This document shows positions 23,672-35,393 of a stretch of 64,000 nt of DNA, one piece after another. The notes below the pieces were generated by a model. That model saw nothing but the letters and a program-made list of their open reading frames with translations. It ran no database searches and was not told where the DNA came from. Made by a program: the position numbers and the translations under genes. Source of the DNA: Sarcomyxa edulis (taxonomy: Eukaryota > Basidiomycota > Agaricomycetes > Agaricales > Mycenaceae); NCBI GenBank assembly GCA_009761415.1, contig QUOL01000002.1, positions 744,001 through 808,000 on the forward strand. The letters are read 5' to 3'. Each line of letters starts with the position of its first letter. Position 1 is the first letter of the stretch.

Positions 23672-26369
23672 TCAGGAAAACTCGTCGTCATCTTCCCCTC
23701 CAGGACTTCCAGTGAAAGATCCTCCCACCCAGAACACTCGCCAATCCGAAACTCCTTTACGGCACCACCCGTAAATTCCCTCTGTTTTCTTCAACTTCAG
23801 TTTGATCTCCTCTGACTCCATGCTCTCGAAAGATGCACCAGACATGTCGCTCGACATTGAGTATGAACGACTGAGTGGATGCTGGTCGTACGGGTAATGT
23901 GGGTGGTCCCAGTGGCCTCCCACACACAAGAACCCGGTATCGCCTCCAATGTCTTCGTTAGCGCATACCAAGTCTTCCATACGCGCCTTGCCCTTGCCTT
24001 TGCCGCTCAGGAATGACAACGACAGTTCTTGTACTTCGACGCCCTGCTCGCCGAACGCAACCAATTGGAGGTAAGGTTCAGCATCGTCAATATCGGATCC
24101 GTGGAAGACTCTTGGAGTGACATGGGTGGGCGCTGTTTCCCACAACACGACGCGAAGGGGCAAACGACCAGCGATATTGACAGGTAGAGGAGCAGGTAGA
24201 ATATGACTATATTTTCCTTTGGTAAGAATATGTATAGTCTGAGTTGACGATCTGTGCTGGTGGGAAGGATGAACTGGGAGGTCACAACGAACGAGAGGTA
24301 GCCACTTGGCGCTATGGGTAGACAGATCCATCGATATACGATTTTTTCGCATGGGTGCCATATTTGACGACGGAGCCAATGAGTCTCGGTTGTGGTGATG
24401 ATGTGTGCTTTTGTCGTCGTACAATTCAACTTCTCCGACCGCGGAGTCAGCTAAACGAATCCAACCTGCCTTTTTATCGAATACGACGTAGAGGCTGAGT
24501 TGGGGTCCGTATGTCACCATATTAGAGGGGGTTGAGGATTGCGTCGGGGGGTTTCGTACTGTGCTCGTACTGTCGGACCGTGAGTGGGGTCCATATCGTG
24601 AGGGAGTCATTCCAACGTCTGAAGCGCTTCTTGCTACTTCATGACCCGATTGGTGAAAAAATGTAAGACTGCGTGGTTGCAAGGGAGTATAATATTCCTG
24701 CGAAGGTGTAGTCAGGTGGAATGAGTAGTCAGAATGGAAAGAACCAGCTCATGGGATCTCTGACCTTGACGAAACGGAATGCTCGTTCCCCTCTTGGGGT
24801 TTCGTATAGAAGAATGTTAGATTTGGTAGCTACAGCAAGAAGCTGTCCGCCCTTTCCTGTACGGTTATCATCGCGCCATAAGGCATATGACAGAATAGAG
24901 GCATTCAAGAGACGTGAACCAGCAGACGCGAGCGGTACGAAATCCGTGGCCCAGCGGAGAGGCAGATCATCCACTACATCCCAACTTGAAGTTGAATCGA
25001 TCGATATTTTCCGGTTCGGAGTCCCACTACCGCTGGATGAGGAAGATCTGAATTGTCCGCTGGTGCTCATAGATGCGGAAGGTGAGAGCAGGTTGTTGTA
25101 GGAGGATGTGGCCGATTCGGTAGACGTGTCGATAAGAGACTTGAGACTTCGTGTGATGCTGCTTTGCGGCCGGTGCTTCTTGGTAGGGGTTTGTTGAACA
25201 TGCCAATTTGGAGGTCGGTGAAGATCGAGGGGTCGAGCGCCCTATACGGTGTATAGGATGTCCTTGAGTCAACATATAAGAGAATGATATATATGGGGAG
25301 TCTACCTTCTGTGCTACGGCCCATTTCGCTAGGCTGGTGAGGCTGCCAAGGTTGTACATTCGAAGCGTGCGCGGAGAGTCTCCCTCTTTCGAAGACGGTG
25401 TTTCCGGCTCGGGACCAACGAGTGCGAGTACGACACCCTGAGGAGTGCCTTCGCCCGTATCCTCGACCTCTAATATGGACATTTGGTAGACACTGGTAGT
25501 CTTGAGCATCGATCTCGAGTAATCTACAGAAGCAGATCGCTCACCTTTCGCCTTGCCAAATCAACCTTGCCTGAGCCTCGTCTGGTCCTTTGAATGAGAG
25601 ACCACTTTCGGTCCATTCTTGTGGAAACATATCAAGGACGGATAAGCCTTCATCGTGGCCAATTAATAGTAATCTGTCGTACATCAGTGGTAATAAGCAG
25701 CGTATAGGTGAGGTCGTATGGGGTAGAAATCGAGAGCCAAATTGGTTCAACTTCAAGTGCGTCGGAGGTAGCTTTTGGCTCACGAATGGCAATGGGGGCA
25801 ATGGTGGGGATGGTGGCACGACAGCTGGAACGTGTACAGCATTCAAGGAGAGGTTATTAGTCTGGATATGTAAATTCATGGGTGTCGGTGTCGGTGGCTC
25901 GTTCACTATCATTGGGACCGAGGAGGATTGATAGGGATCCGGTTCCAGTCCGGTCAGATCCTAGGTGTATGATAGAAATTGAGTGGCCATGGTCCATGGC
26001 CTATGGGTGCACCACAAGTCAGAATCGACAAACGCACTTGATCATCATTGCCCCATCCTCTTTCTCGTCGACGATAGCGCTCCTGAGGTGAAATATCCAT
26101 GTACCGTTCCGCGGCTCTATAAACATTGGCGCGTCCGTTGTAGGCCAACCCTTCGTCACGCTTCGACGGGAGGCTCACCTCTTTTCTATCCAACCCTTCC
26201 ATCGTCCGAACCTGAAGATAGAACACTCAACATACACTGTCAAATATACATACGGCACAACTTGCCTTGAGTTGGGACCACTCTGCGCAGCGAGATCATC
26301 GTATGTGGGGAGTTCATCGCCTCCGAGCGGCAAGTTCTGATCCTGCTCTACAGGGATCTGCTGGGACAT
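23672..26369 (-). CDS. CNH (citron homology) domain-containing protein
   Basis: CNH domains bind small GTPases or act as scaffolds; the exact role here is unknown. The spliced product is roughly 790 residues. The N-terminus has an LPTY motif (GGDELPTYDDLAAQSGPNSR), then FGRWKGWIEKR and AAERYMDISPQERYRRRERGWG. CNH-like beta-propeller segments are SPIRCLLPLMYDRLLLIGHDEGLSVLDM, QGVVLALVG, LLAVATKSNILLYE and FRFVKEYYTPLQPRSLTFF, then GPQLSLYVVFDKKAGWIRLADSAVGEVEL. Ser-rich and charged insertions separate them, and the C-terminus is acidic. The start at 26369 is chosen as the ATG leading into the LPTYDDL block. The first intron (26212-26265) appears to use a GC donor. Confidence 0.82.
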
Positions 26370-26629
26370 TAAGCTTAAGGATAATCTGTAGTGTGGTGGT
26401 GGTAGTAATGAAGAAAAGATAGTTTGCACAGTTCTTGACGCAGTAAGGGTGACTTCAGCTGCCAAGAAAGTTGTCGAATTTGTTTTAGCACCGCCAGTCA
26501 GTCCCATCGGGTGAAATTTCGAAATATATACAAGATTAATGAAGTCGTGTCCCTCCTCGACCTCCACAGTAAGGAAACATTCTAGACGTACAGAAACAAT
26601 GCTCTAAAACTATAACTAAAAAGAAAGGA

Positions 26630-27652
26630 TCATGCGAATGCTAAACCTGTAAAGGTTGCTAGCCCACCAACAATAGCACCTCCGGCTGCCACCGTTAACC
26701 CAGATCTCCCCGTCCCACCTTCTCTCACGTTGACTTCCCGATCCAAACCAGCCTTGACGCGATTGAACAATCTCTGCACTGCCTTCTCGTCGTTTCCAAG
26801 TATAAGCCATCCATCATCTCCGGACTCATCGACGATAACACGATTGTGAAGCCCAATCTTGCCAGCAGAGTGCTGGATGATCGCGATATCGAGTTTAGGA
26901 ACGATGTGGATGATGGCTTTAGACGCGTAGGTGTGAGTCAAGTTGTCAATGAAAGCTTCACGTTCTACCATGCTCATCGAGCGACAAAGTGGCGTTGGAG
27001 TCGCGCGCTGGGAGTTTGGAGCAGTGGGCATATCCTGATCTGTCAGAGCTGGTGAAGAGGAGGAGGACGCGTCAACATCCATAGGCATCAAAGCATCTTC
27101 TATGCCCAGGTAAGGATTATCTCCCGAGTGGAAACTGCTATCGGGCGACGGGGTATCAAGAGTACCAGGCATCTTAACCTTCTTGCCCATCGACGCATTA
27201 AGGAGCGTCTCCTGCCATCTAACGATACTTGTACTTCTGTCTTCCCCATCAACACTCTCGTCGGAGAGTATACCTGGCTTAAGCAATTGAGCGAGAGAAT
27301 TTGTAGAAAACGAGGCGACAGTCGCGTCTGGTACGACTGCAGCTTTGGGATTTATGGAGGAACGGCGACGACGGTTCTGGATGGCTGTGGCGCTGAGGTC
27401 GGGTGGTTTTATATGCATAGAACCCAAGGCCTCTGAGATGTTATCACTGTCAGGTTCCTGAGTAGCTCCTCGCAAGAGTGGGGGGTCGGCATGGGGGTCA
27501 GGGCAAGGGCCCTGACGAGGATGTCCTTTCCTCGGTGCGCCGCATTTCGTGCATCGAGGAAGTTTACGACTTGGACTACCACTATTGGGAATACTAATTG
27601 TCTTTTTTCCCGGTGGTGTGTTTGGAGCTGAGGAACGGAGTATGGGGGGCAT
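26630..27652 (-). CDS. Tail-anchored protein with N-terminal zinc-knuckle-like motif (function unknown)
   Basis: This intronless frame encodes 340 residues and has no recognised family name. Near residue 34 a CCHC-like cluster reads RCTKCGAPRKGHPRQGPC (C-x2-C-x6-H-x5-C). The middle is Ser/Pro-rich and disordered. The last 130 residues look folded (MVEREAFIDNLTHTYASKAI, HIVPKLDIAIIQH, GWLILGNDEKAVQRLFNRVK). The extreme C-terminus is a Gly-rich hydrophobic helix (LTVAAGGAIVGGLATFTGLA), consistent with a tail anchor or glycine-zipper helix. Absence of introns is unusual in this window. It reads in the same direction as the CNH gene. Confidence 0.78.
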   Translation of the reverse strand: MPPILRSSAPNTPPGKKTISIPNSGSPSRKLPRCTKCGAPRKGHPRQGPCPDPHADPPLLRGATQEPDSDNISEALGSMHIKPPDLSATAIQNRRRRSSINPKAAVVPDATVASFSTNSLAQLLKPGILSDESVDGEDRSTSIVRWQETLLNASMGKKVKMPGTLDTPSPDSSFHSGDNPYLGIEDALMPMDVDASSSSSPALTDQDMPTAPNSQRATPTPLCRSMSMVEREAFIDNLTHTYASKAIIHIVPKLDIAIIQHSAGKIGLHNRVIVDESGDDGWLILGNDEKAVQRLFNRVKAGLDREVNVREGGTGRSGLTVAAGGAIVGGLATFTGLAFA

Positions 27653-28324
27653 GGGGAATATTTGAGTTGAGCTCTGATGATGGTTGTGATTTGAGGGAGG
27701 GTTCTACGCGAAATACAAATTCGGAGAACAAAGGTCATCCAGATCCGTCTGTGATCAGATGATTTCTTGCTCGATGTTGGGACGTTTTGGAGGTCTTAAG
27801 TATAGGATATTGAACAGGAATCAATAGAAGGTGTACGGGCGCTCTGCTCGAGACGCCAGAGATGTTTCTATAGTCGGTATAAGGATCGCATACGTTACAC
27901 ATACTTCCCGTTATGATAAGTATCACATGCGATATCGTCCCGTCCGTAATATCATTCCTGGAATTGGAGTCGATTCCAAGTCGATATCCCCATATTTCAG
28001 ATTATCACTTTAATTTTCTTTCCTACAGATGGGTCAGATGAGATTGGGACTTGAATTGATGCTGAGGGAGACGACATACTTATCAATGGTCGCACACGTT
28101 GTCGCAACGGGAGGTGGTGCAACGGGAGCATTAGCGACATACACAGCCAACTCCTCATCGGAAAGTATCTTCACTGTGCCAGTCTCGGGGACTCCATACC
28201 CTGTTAGATGGTTGAGATTGTGGGGGACAGCTTGTCCCCAACCTGTCCATCGCTGCCTTGTCACAAAATGCTGTGCCTATCAGAGTCGTGTATCACCCGA
28301 GTAAGTATATAGTTCCAATTCAAG
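27653..28324. other. Intergenic region, no confident gene
   Basis: This lies between the start of the zinc-knuckle gene and the 3' end of the next gene on the same strand. Two overlapping small frames exist near 28030-28300, one on each strand. The - strand frame contains TVKILSDEELAVYVANAPVA, which reads like protein and is followed by a donor-like GTATGT. I could not assemble a full gene. Confidence 0.35.
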
Positions 28325-29906
28325 TCATAGAGGACAAAAATGAATGCGCACAAATTCAAGCCATGTCACCGGGCGCCTTTCATGTTCAGGACAGATGAGG
28401 CATACCAGACGTTGACCAATCTCGTCCATCCGTTCATGTGTCGTGGATAGAGGTAATCCAAGTGCTTGGAGCAATTTGTAGCCTGCATCGTAATGGGGGC
28501 AACGAATCTGGAACAAATTACTGAGGTAGACGCCCTTCGTGTGGTCGTAATCACAAATCCGAAGGCAGTGGTGATCCAACAGTGCAGGATAACTCAAATA
28601 TGATGAATGGCACCATCTACACTCGACGAAGAAGCTAGCAGCCGAAGTGTCGAGTCTAGTGGGATCCTTGGGATCGATCCCGGGATTTTGCTCAAGACGG
28701 TGATGAAAACGTTCTCGAGGAAGGAGGGAGAGGAGTTCCTGTCCGTATCCCATATCAGGGCTCTGCATCTCGCGTTTGAGCTCCCATAGGATATAAGGCC
28801 ATTTCTCCTTCAACGCAGTAAGAGTGATAGGCGTCGAGCATTTATTCTGCGTGATCATTTCCCATGCCGTTGGAAGAATGATTAGTTTTGGATAAAGCTC
28901 TAGGAGCTTTTTCTCGACTAGACTGAGAGCCTTCGCATTGGGTAAGGCCACAATCCGTACGAAGAGATCATGAAGTTCCGAGATACGTTTCTTTCGGTTT
29001 TTGGACAGAGTCTCGACTCTGTCTATTTTTTCCTGGATCGCTGTTTTCTTTAGGATTCGTATCAGCTTGGGCTTCAATTTGACCCATGCTAAGATGAGAT
29101 AAAATCGTGTCAATATGAAGAAGTGACCAAGCCGGTATGGTATACCTTTGTGAGTGAGCGGAACACGTTTATCGAGCAAATCGGACCACTGCTTATCCCG
29201 GGAATGGAGACGCGAGATGATGCGCAAGTTCCATCCCAGCTTCAGGAGCTTCTTTGTAATCCTAACGAGTAACATGAGCATCGGCGCAACTTGTTAGCAT
29301 AATGCTGCGACTCACAGCTCTTGGACCGCGTGCCTAGTCGTCGCATTCTGAGCATGTCAATCATCAGTGTGTGGTTTTATCTGACAGGCTTTGAGGGAGC
29401 ACGCTGGACATACATCATACTCCTCAGAATCCGAGTCCGCGTCCGAATCAGGTTCCTTTCTGGAATGTCGGGGTAATTTGGATTTCGGAGTCAGAGCTGG
29501 TTCGAATTCTGGATCTTCCGAGTCTTCATAATCCGAGCTAAAGGAAAGGAACGAGCAGCACGAACAATAAGTATATCAATCCAAGACGTAGTACTACTTA
29601 CTCAATTGTGTGTTTTCGCGGTCGACGGCGTTGAACTGGGGGTGATCTGAGACTCAGAGCTGATTCCGACTCTTGATGAGAGCTAAACGAACGAACAGCA
29701 CAGACAATAAGCATATTAGGCCATGTCTAAGACGTACGTACTTCTTTGAAGGAGCTTCCGCTCGACGCTTTCGCTTTTTTGGGGTTGTCAGAGAGATGAA
29801 CTCCGAGGCCGAGACGGTACCCTCTTTTGCACTGTTACAGAGGTTGATTTGTCGTCGAGATTCTGACTAGAAAAAAGGCGCACGTTTGTCCTCGAGTCTT
29901 GACCAT
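28325..29906 (-). CDS. Fungal protein of unknown function with basic/acidic N-terminus and Cys/His-containing C-terminus
   Basis: No family was assigned. The model has six or seven exons and starts with a tiny exon (MVKTRGQT). A basic stretch (TPKKRKRRAEAPSKK), possibly nuclear-targeting, follows. Two short Ser/Glu/Asp-rich exons come next, then NATTRHAVQELITKKLLKLGWNL and a helical region (WVKLKPKLIRILKKTAIQEKID, LSLVEKKLLELYPKLIILPTAWEMI). The C-terminal part has FVECRWCHSSYLSYPALLDHHC and further Cys/His pairs (RICDYDH, RLVCLICPEH), suggesting a zinc-binding fold. Such proteins are often multicopy in Agaricomycetes, but that is inference. The stop is at 28325. Confidence 0.65.
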
Positions 29907-30647
29907 GGCAGCCCGAGGTTACCAGCCTCGAATATGTTGAATTTTTTTGAACGTTGAAGTATTGACCCGGGCTGTCGGCGGCAAGTCGGCGGCGGTCGAC
30001 GTGTCGACGCGACCGTGACTCCGAGGGACGCGTGCGTGATGCTCAGGCTTCTTTCCTCTTCTTTCCTACCGATATACTATGTACCTCAGCCAGCTGCAAT
30101 TCCGAGGATTCTTCCAGCAAAAACTCATCGTCAGATGTTCAGTGTGTCTAATTTTTGGTCTTCGCGCTTCTGCTTCCCACAAATGGCCTTCGGTAGCCTC
30201 AATCTTGAGAATTATCCGCACAGGACCAGACGCCGTGTGAGTTCGACCATATCGAGCTTTCCAATGGCACGGGTACCACGGATGACTTGGATTAGCATCA
30301 TCAGTCAAAATCGACTGGTTGCATTGGTGCGTTCAATCTCCAATCCTATGAAGAGCATTCAGCTCTTCAGACTGATACACGAAGCAGCAGCAATCCGTAA
30401 TGTGTAGGACTTCATGAACGAACTCGGAGTATGACAGGAGCCTATGCCCTGATACGCACAAAACTCGTCGGAGGCGCCCGACAGATTTAACTCGTCGCAT
30501 TCGAGGTTGCGGCGTGTGGGCCCCGTGATGGTTCCCCATTTGCTTCCCACATCCTGGCCAGGATCACTGCCCTTATCTCTTTAGTGAGCGCCTTAACTCA
30601 CTATCATCTGCCATTCCTCCTCACTTCCTAGTTCTCGCGCTCATGTC
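29907..30647. other. Divergent intergenic region with unassigned open frames
   Basis: This separates two divergent genes. A - strand frame near 30066-30308 (DANPSHPWYPCHWKARYGRTH..., then KIEATEGHLWEAEARRPK) reads like coding sequence. Its flanks contain stops and I found no credible start, so it may be a gene fragment. No call is made. Confidence 0.3.
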
Positions 30648-32117
30648 ATGGCACCCTCAGACCTCTCCATCATCATGGAAACATCCAACCACTTTGACGA
30701 CCCCTCGCCGGATTACAATGTAGCAGTCAGTAGAAGGTCAGAAATCTGTTTATCCATTCCATCAGTCAAACGCCCCGCTACTCCGCCTTCTCTTCTGACG
30801 TTATCTTTTTCTGATACATAAAGCAATACGACTGCCACTAGTAGCTCGCAAGGAGTGCATTGGTCATCCCCGCCTTACGATCCCACTGCTCCATTGAGGT
30901 ACGTGCTCGACGCTTCTGTTATCGTGCTCATCGACATCATTGATGCCGACACCGCAACCACAAAAAGCATCACCCCCCGAAATACACGGCATGCTCGGTA
31001 TATATACACATACAGTCTACTTGCTGGTGCAGCGCCGTTACAATTCTTCATCTCGTATGTGGCGGAAGATCCTTCCTGGCAAACGTACTCATTGCCGTCT
31101 GCAGGGTCGAGCCAGAAAGTGGAAGACCACTTCCAGGGAACTGCACCTTCCGTCTCTCCTTCAAAGCAAATGCAGTGGAACGTTCCATCTGCAAGCCCGT
31201 CACTCTCAGGTTGACTAGCGATCCTCGCGAACTGGACTTTGCCGTATTGTGATTTTCAACACCTTGGGTGATGCAATATGACATTGATCGTGATCTCGTA
31301 GTGCATTTCCAGGAAAAACCAGCATGCCAGCTGGCTGCTTATACTCCGTTCGGGTATGGCTACGAACAAATCATGGTATAGACCATCGGATATTCGGCGA
31401 AGATGATCTTTGGGTGGGGAAAGACCCAGACTTCCACTCTCTCCCTGATGCCTCATTTGCACGGATAAAAGGCTTCAATAACGAGTCGCAGACATATCAT
31501 GCTGTAGTAGGCAGAGCCCAAGTTACCTTTATCGTCAGGTTCGTCTCATTCGCCTTACGCTGCTTCGTATTGCTCAGACTGATCTCTATTTTAGATGGCA
31601 GATTATCAATGCTGCTGAGAAACAGTACAAATATTCTCTGGAATACGAAGCTGGCGGAGTCGGTGCAGTCTTATTCCAAGATCTCATCTTAAACCTGGAA
31701 TGCCCTCCACACAGAGTCTCCTTCCTCATATAGTAAGCATCACTCTTGATATGTTCTACCTATCCCCAGCCCCATCCTCATCGCTATCACCCCCATCATC
31801 ACACGCACAGCTCCGTCCCCATCCCTTCCCAACCCGCCGGTGCATCACATCGCCTTCGGATTTGGCTGCGGACCCTCTTACCTACCACTACCTCCTCTGC
31901 CTCAAGAGCCATACCAGTACCATTCGCCGACTCGTATATCTACCAACGTGTCTGGAAGTCGGACAAGTTCAAGATCGGTGCCTGTCTTGATTTTGGGGCG
32001 CTCGGTAATCAATTTATTGTGGGGAGTCGAGAAGGAGGGGGACCGAGGGTTGTTTATACGAGGGAGCGGAGTGGGGAGGAGAAAGTGAGTATGGATGATG
32101 CTATGATCGAGTATTGA
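30648..32117 (+). CDS. Hypothetical protein, multi-exon (boundaries uncertain)
   Basis: I do not recognise this gene. The first exons read MAPSDLSIIMETSNHFDDPSPDYN and SNTTATSSSQGVHWSSPPYDPTAPLR with good GT-AG introns. Later segments look like a beta-rich fold: ESGRPLPGNCTFRLSFKANA, KPVTLRLTSDPREL, then DDLWVGKDPDFHSLPDASFA, and YHAVVGRAQVTFIVRWQI, which crosses an intron at 31540-31594. Next is NAAEKQYKYSLEYEAGGVGA, and the last exon ends VWKSDKFKIGACLDFGALGN...DDAMIEY at 32117. Some exon joins in 30905-31400 remain unresolved; in-frame stops near 31252 and 31380 require splicing or reflect damage. An alternative out-of-frame ATG lies at 30643. Confidence 0.5.
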
Positions 32118-32362
32118 AGTTCGCTGTGGCCCTCGCCTCGGGTGTTTGGTTTAATGTTTATGAACTACGAGCATTGGTATAATTGTGACAATTATAATGT
32201 GTAAAACCATCTCATATATACGTTTGGGTTTATCATTCACCGGTTCTCTATATCAAGGTTTGTGATTTCTTCGTTCGTTTCTCGCAATGTGAAGGTTACA
32301 GCGCGTTACAGGGTAGTACAATACAACATTTCTAATCTATCTTGGAGGTTGGGCACTGGTCA

Positions 32363-33275
32363 TCAAGCTACGACTTTGGCAGCGAGGAAATCGTTCCATT
32401 CCTTCTCTCCCCAGCTGCTAGAAATCTCATTAGCCACCAAGCCATCCCAGAGTACAGTCGGAGAGACGTGAATTCCGTTTTGTCTCGAGAATTTGACTGT
32501 TAAAACACATGCAGTCCAGTCAGCCTGATACTAGAATCAACGGAATGCATGGCCTACTGGTATACTTCAAGTCGTCTGTGACGCTAGTCCCGCCATTAGG
32601 TGAACTCTTCAATCTGAGGAGGTCCTTGAACTCGTCAACTTGGTTGGCGGCAATGACTTGTGCGGCGAGCGTCGCGAGCTTTTCACGAATTTGGAGAGGT
32701 GTCAAGGTTGACGTGGGGATGTCGAAGTAGTCTTGTTGATTTTTGAATAACTGTGAGGCATACGCGTCAGTGGGATATTCCCCGTTTGTTTCATTGGGAA
32801 ACGGATATGCACAGCAAGTGAGAACGGCCAGAAATTTTCTGGAGACGCGCGGGCCACCTGGGATCAAAGATCTATCAAGATCAGACCGAGAGGACATCGA
32901 TGGCAGAAGAGACGTACGGCAAGACCTGCTTCGTGAGTGAAAGTAGACGCTCCATGCCAGGGCTGTACTTGAAGCCTAATGACAACTTTAACCTTCCCTG
33001 CGTACTTTCCTCCGGGGCTCAACAGAGGCTTCAGGACGGCATCTACGCCGTTGATTGCAAGCTTGGCGCTATGGACAGCAGCTTAGTCCGAGTCCGAGTA
33101 CAAACAGTATCGGGATTTCAATACCTGAAAGGGCATACATAATCCACTGGTAAGATCTCAAATTAGCGTCAGTCATCTAACGGTGGATTGAATAGTTACA
33201 GAATATATCGAGGGTGTGAGAAGCATCGTATGGGCCCGCGATGACGAGAGGACGAAGAGATGGTTGGAGTGCCAT
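32363..33275 (-). CDS. DsbA-like thioredoxin-fold protein (CPFS active-site variant)
   Basis: This is a fungal member of the DSBA/thioredoxin-fold group; substrate unknown. Six exons give about 210 residues: MALQPSLRPLVIAGPYDASHTLDIF, then LDYVCPFSAKLAINGVDAVL, VVIRLQVQPWHGASTFTHEA, ENFWPFSLALFKNQQDYFD and VSPTVLWDGLVANEISSSWG. The redox motif is C-P-F-S, so only the first cysteine of CxxC is kept, and the cis-Pro loop (HVSPTV) is present. Such CxxS proteins are more often transferases or isomerases than oxidases, which is inference. There is no signal peptide, so it is probably cytosolic. Small introns split the CPFS exon (about 25 nt) from both neighbours. It is divergent from the PCI gene. 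Confidence 0.87.
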
Positions 33276-33592
33276 TGGGGATCTGGAACAAAGGTTGGAG
33301 GTTTATCTGATTTTTATCTGCGTGGTTTATATGCGAAATGGACACTGAGAATGATTGCGATTGCGATCAGAGTCGTAAAAGTGGTGGAAAGTGGCGCGTC
33401 GGTCACGGTGGCATCGTGAATTGATCGGCGTTGGCTTAGCTAAGCTTGGCCACTCCTCCTCCTCCTCAAACTTCCTTGAACAATTCTATTCTCGTCCATT
33501 CTCCTTCAAGAACCTGCCGGACACCTCAAAATACACTCATTTAGGCCATTATAGCACGATATTGTGTACAACTAGAACCCTTCTAGCCCAAA
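33276..33592. promoter_or_regulatory. Divergent promoter DsbA-like / PCI protein
   Basis: This 317-bp space separates divergent start codons. It contains CTCCTCCTCCTC-like pyrimidine runs near 33452 but no identified binding site. Confidence 0.35.
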
Positions 33593-35393
33593 ATGCCTAT
33601 GGATTTTGCAACATACCTCACCCAACTCAACGACGCTCTTTTGGCCGAGAATGGACCAAATTTGGCCTATCTACTGCATCCACCCACTCCACATGGAAAA
33701 GACCTAGTCAAAGAGTTCAGGAATCCTACGGTACGTCAATCTTTGTGGTGTGGGGCAGATACTGAATAGCCTTGTTTTTTGTTGGCTAGTAGCGCGTATC
33801 GCTTCGTTATTACGAAGGAAGTCTGATGAGCCCATGGGATGAGATTGCGATCCAATATGTTTTGGTGTGCACGCATGCTGCTAAGAAACGACCAGGAGAA
33901 GCGTTTAAGGAGCAGTCTCAATTAGTTTCGTGAGTCGTATACAATGGTGGTGGCGCAAGTCGGTCTGCTCAAACACCTTCATGACCAGGCTATTTTTCAG
34001 ATATTTTACAGCTAACAGTGGTTGGACTCTTCCTGCGCTGTTTTCAATACTTAGAGACTTGCGGGACTTAGCGTTCGATGTGAGCGTTTGCCTGACTTTC
34101 TTTGGCCTCAAGGGCATTCTACTAAACCGCGTCACAGGCAGATTTCTATGCTAAATACAATGGACAGAAATGCGAATGTATGGAGGAGGCTGCACGGATC
34201 ATTGCAAAGGCTTTCGGAAATTGTATGACAGACAGGTATGTGTGCATCCCGTTCTGTACTCGTATCCTTTACAGAAAACTCTTCAGGACGTCACCTCCAG
34301 CTGAATCAAGAAAGTGGGGCGTCTACTATGTTGTAGGCCTCATCCTTAAGTGCTATTTTCGGGTACGCTACCTTTGTCGTCTTTTACGAAAGTTATCGAG
34401 ATCACTCTGATCGACTGTTACCGACAATCAGGTCAAGCGAATCTCTCTGTCAAGGAATATCCTTCGTGCCCTTGAAGCCAATTCCGATATTCCACCATTA
34501 TCCTCTTACCCGCGGTCCCACCAAGTTTGTTACCAGTCGTCGCATCACAACTGTCATATACTGACATCTTGCAAATGCAAGGTTACATATAGGTATTATG
34601 TGGGCATGCTAAATTTTTTGAATGAAGAATACACCAAGGTATGTATCACACCACTATCATTCGACCCTTCTACCCTACATAACCCGTCTATTTCTATGAC
34701 ATAGGCTGAACAGGAACTGACTCTTGCCTTTTACCATTGCCATACCGGAGCTCATAATAACCAAGAGTGCGTATACATGTCTCTTAAAAACTCATAATTC
34801 TCCGCTAATAATCTAGATATCGTTTTCAATGCAGACGTATATTGACCTACCTACTGCCTCTTCGTATCCTAAAAGGTCACCTACCCTCCGAGGAGCTAAT
34901 GGTCCGATTCCCTGTCCTCCAAGAAATATATGCACCTTTCATCTCCGCCATCCGAGCTGGCGACATCACCGCCTACGATCGGGCACTAGAAAAATGGGAA
35001 CGCAGATTGGTCGAATTGAATCTTTGGCTGACGTTAGAGAAAGCGCGAGAATTGTGTCTGAGGGGATTGTTCCGACGAGTGTAAGAGCCACATCCATCAT
35101 TGTCATTGTCATCATCCCCCATCTGACGTTTCACATTGACATCTTTTCCTGGACGACACAGTTGGGTTGCGTCCAAGAAGAGTTCACGAATTCCATTATC
35201 GATGTTCCACTGTTCCTTGCGGATATCAGGTATCGACGTCGTGCAGGACGAGGCGGAGTGTTTAGTGGCGAATATGATATACCAGGGGTTCATGAGGGGG
35301 TATATCAGTCATGAGAAGCAGATGGTGGTGTTGGCTCAGACGAATGCGTTTCCGAGGTTGGCGGATAGGCAGGCACCGTTTGCGATGTTGTAG
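33593..35393 (+). CDS. PCI-domain protein of the CSN12/PCID2/Thp1 family
   Basis: Members act in the TREX-2 mRNA export complex (Thp1/PCID2) or associate with the COP9 signalosome (yeast Csn12). The spliced protein begins MPMDFATYLTQLNDALLAEN. It continues with helical repeats: SGWTLPALFSILRDLRDLAF, DADFYAKYNGQKCECMEEAA, RKWGVYYVVGLILKCYFRVK, YRYYVGMLNFLNEEYTKAE, LAFYHCHTGAHNNQ, and RILTYLLPLRILKGHLPS. The C-terminal winged-helix part contains LEKARELCLRGLFRRVW, DEAECLVANMIYQGFMRGYI and SHEKQMVVLAQTNAFPRL. The block YYLPLR/KGHLP and GYISH-type ending match PCID2/CSN12. About nine introns are present. An alternative start ATG lies six bases downstream. I cannot tell the two subfamilies apart. 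Confidence 0.9.

Noticed and set aside
28034..28264. 76-codon - strand frame as a small gene
   Set aside because: It is partly protein-like, but a + strand frame overlaps it fully, and no complete exon set or homologue could be recognised.
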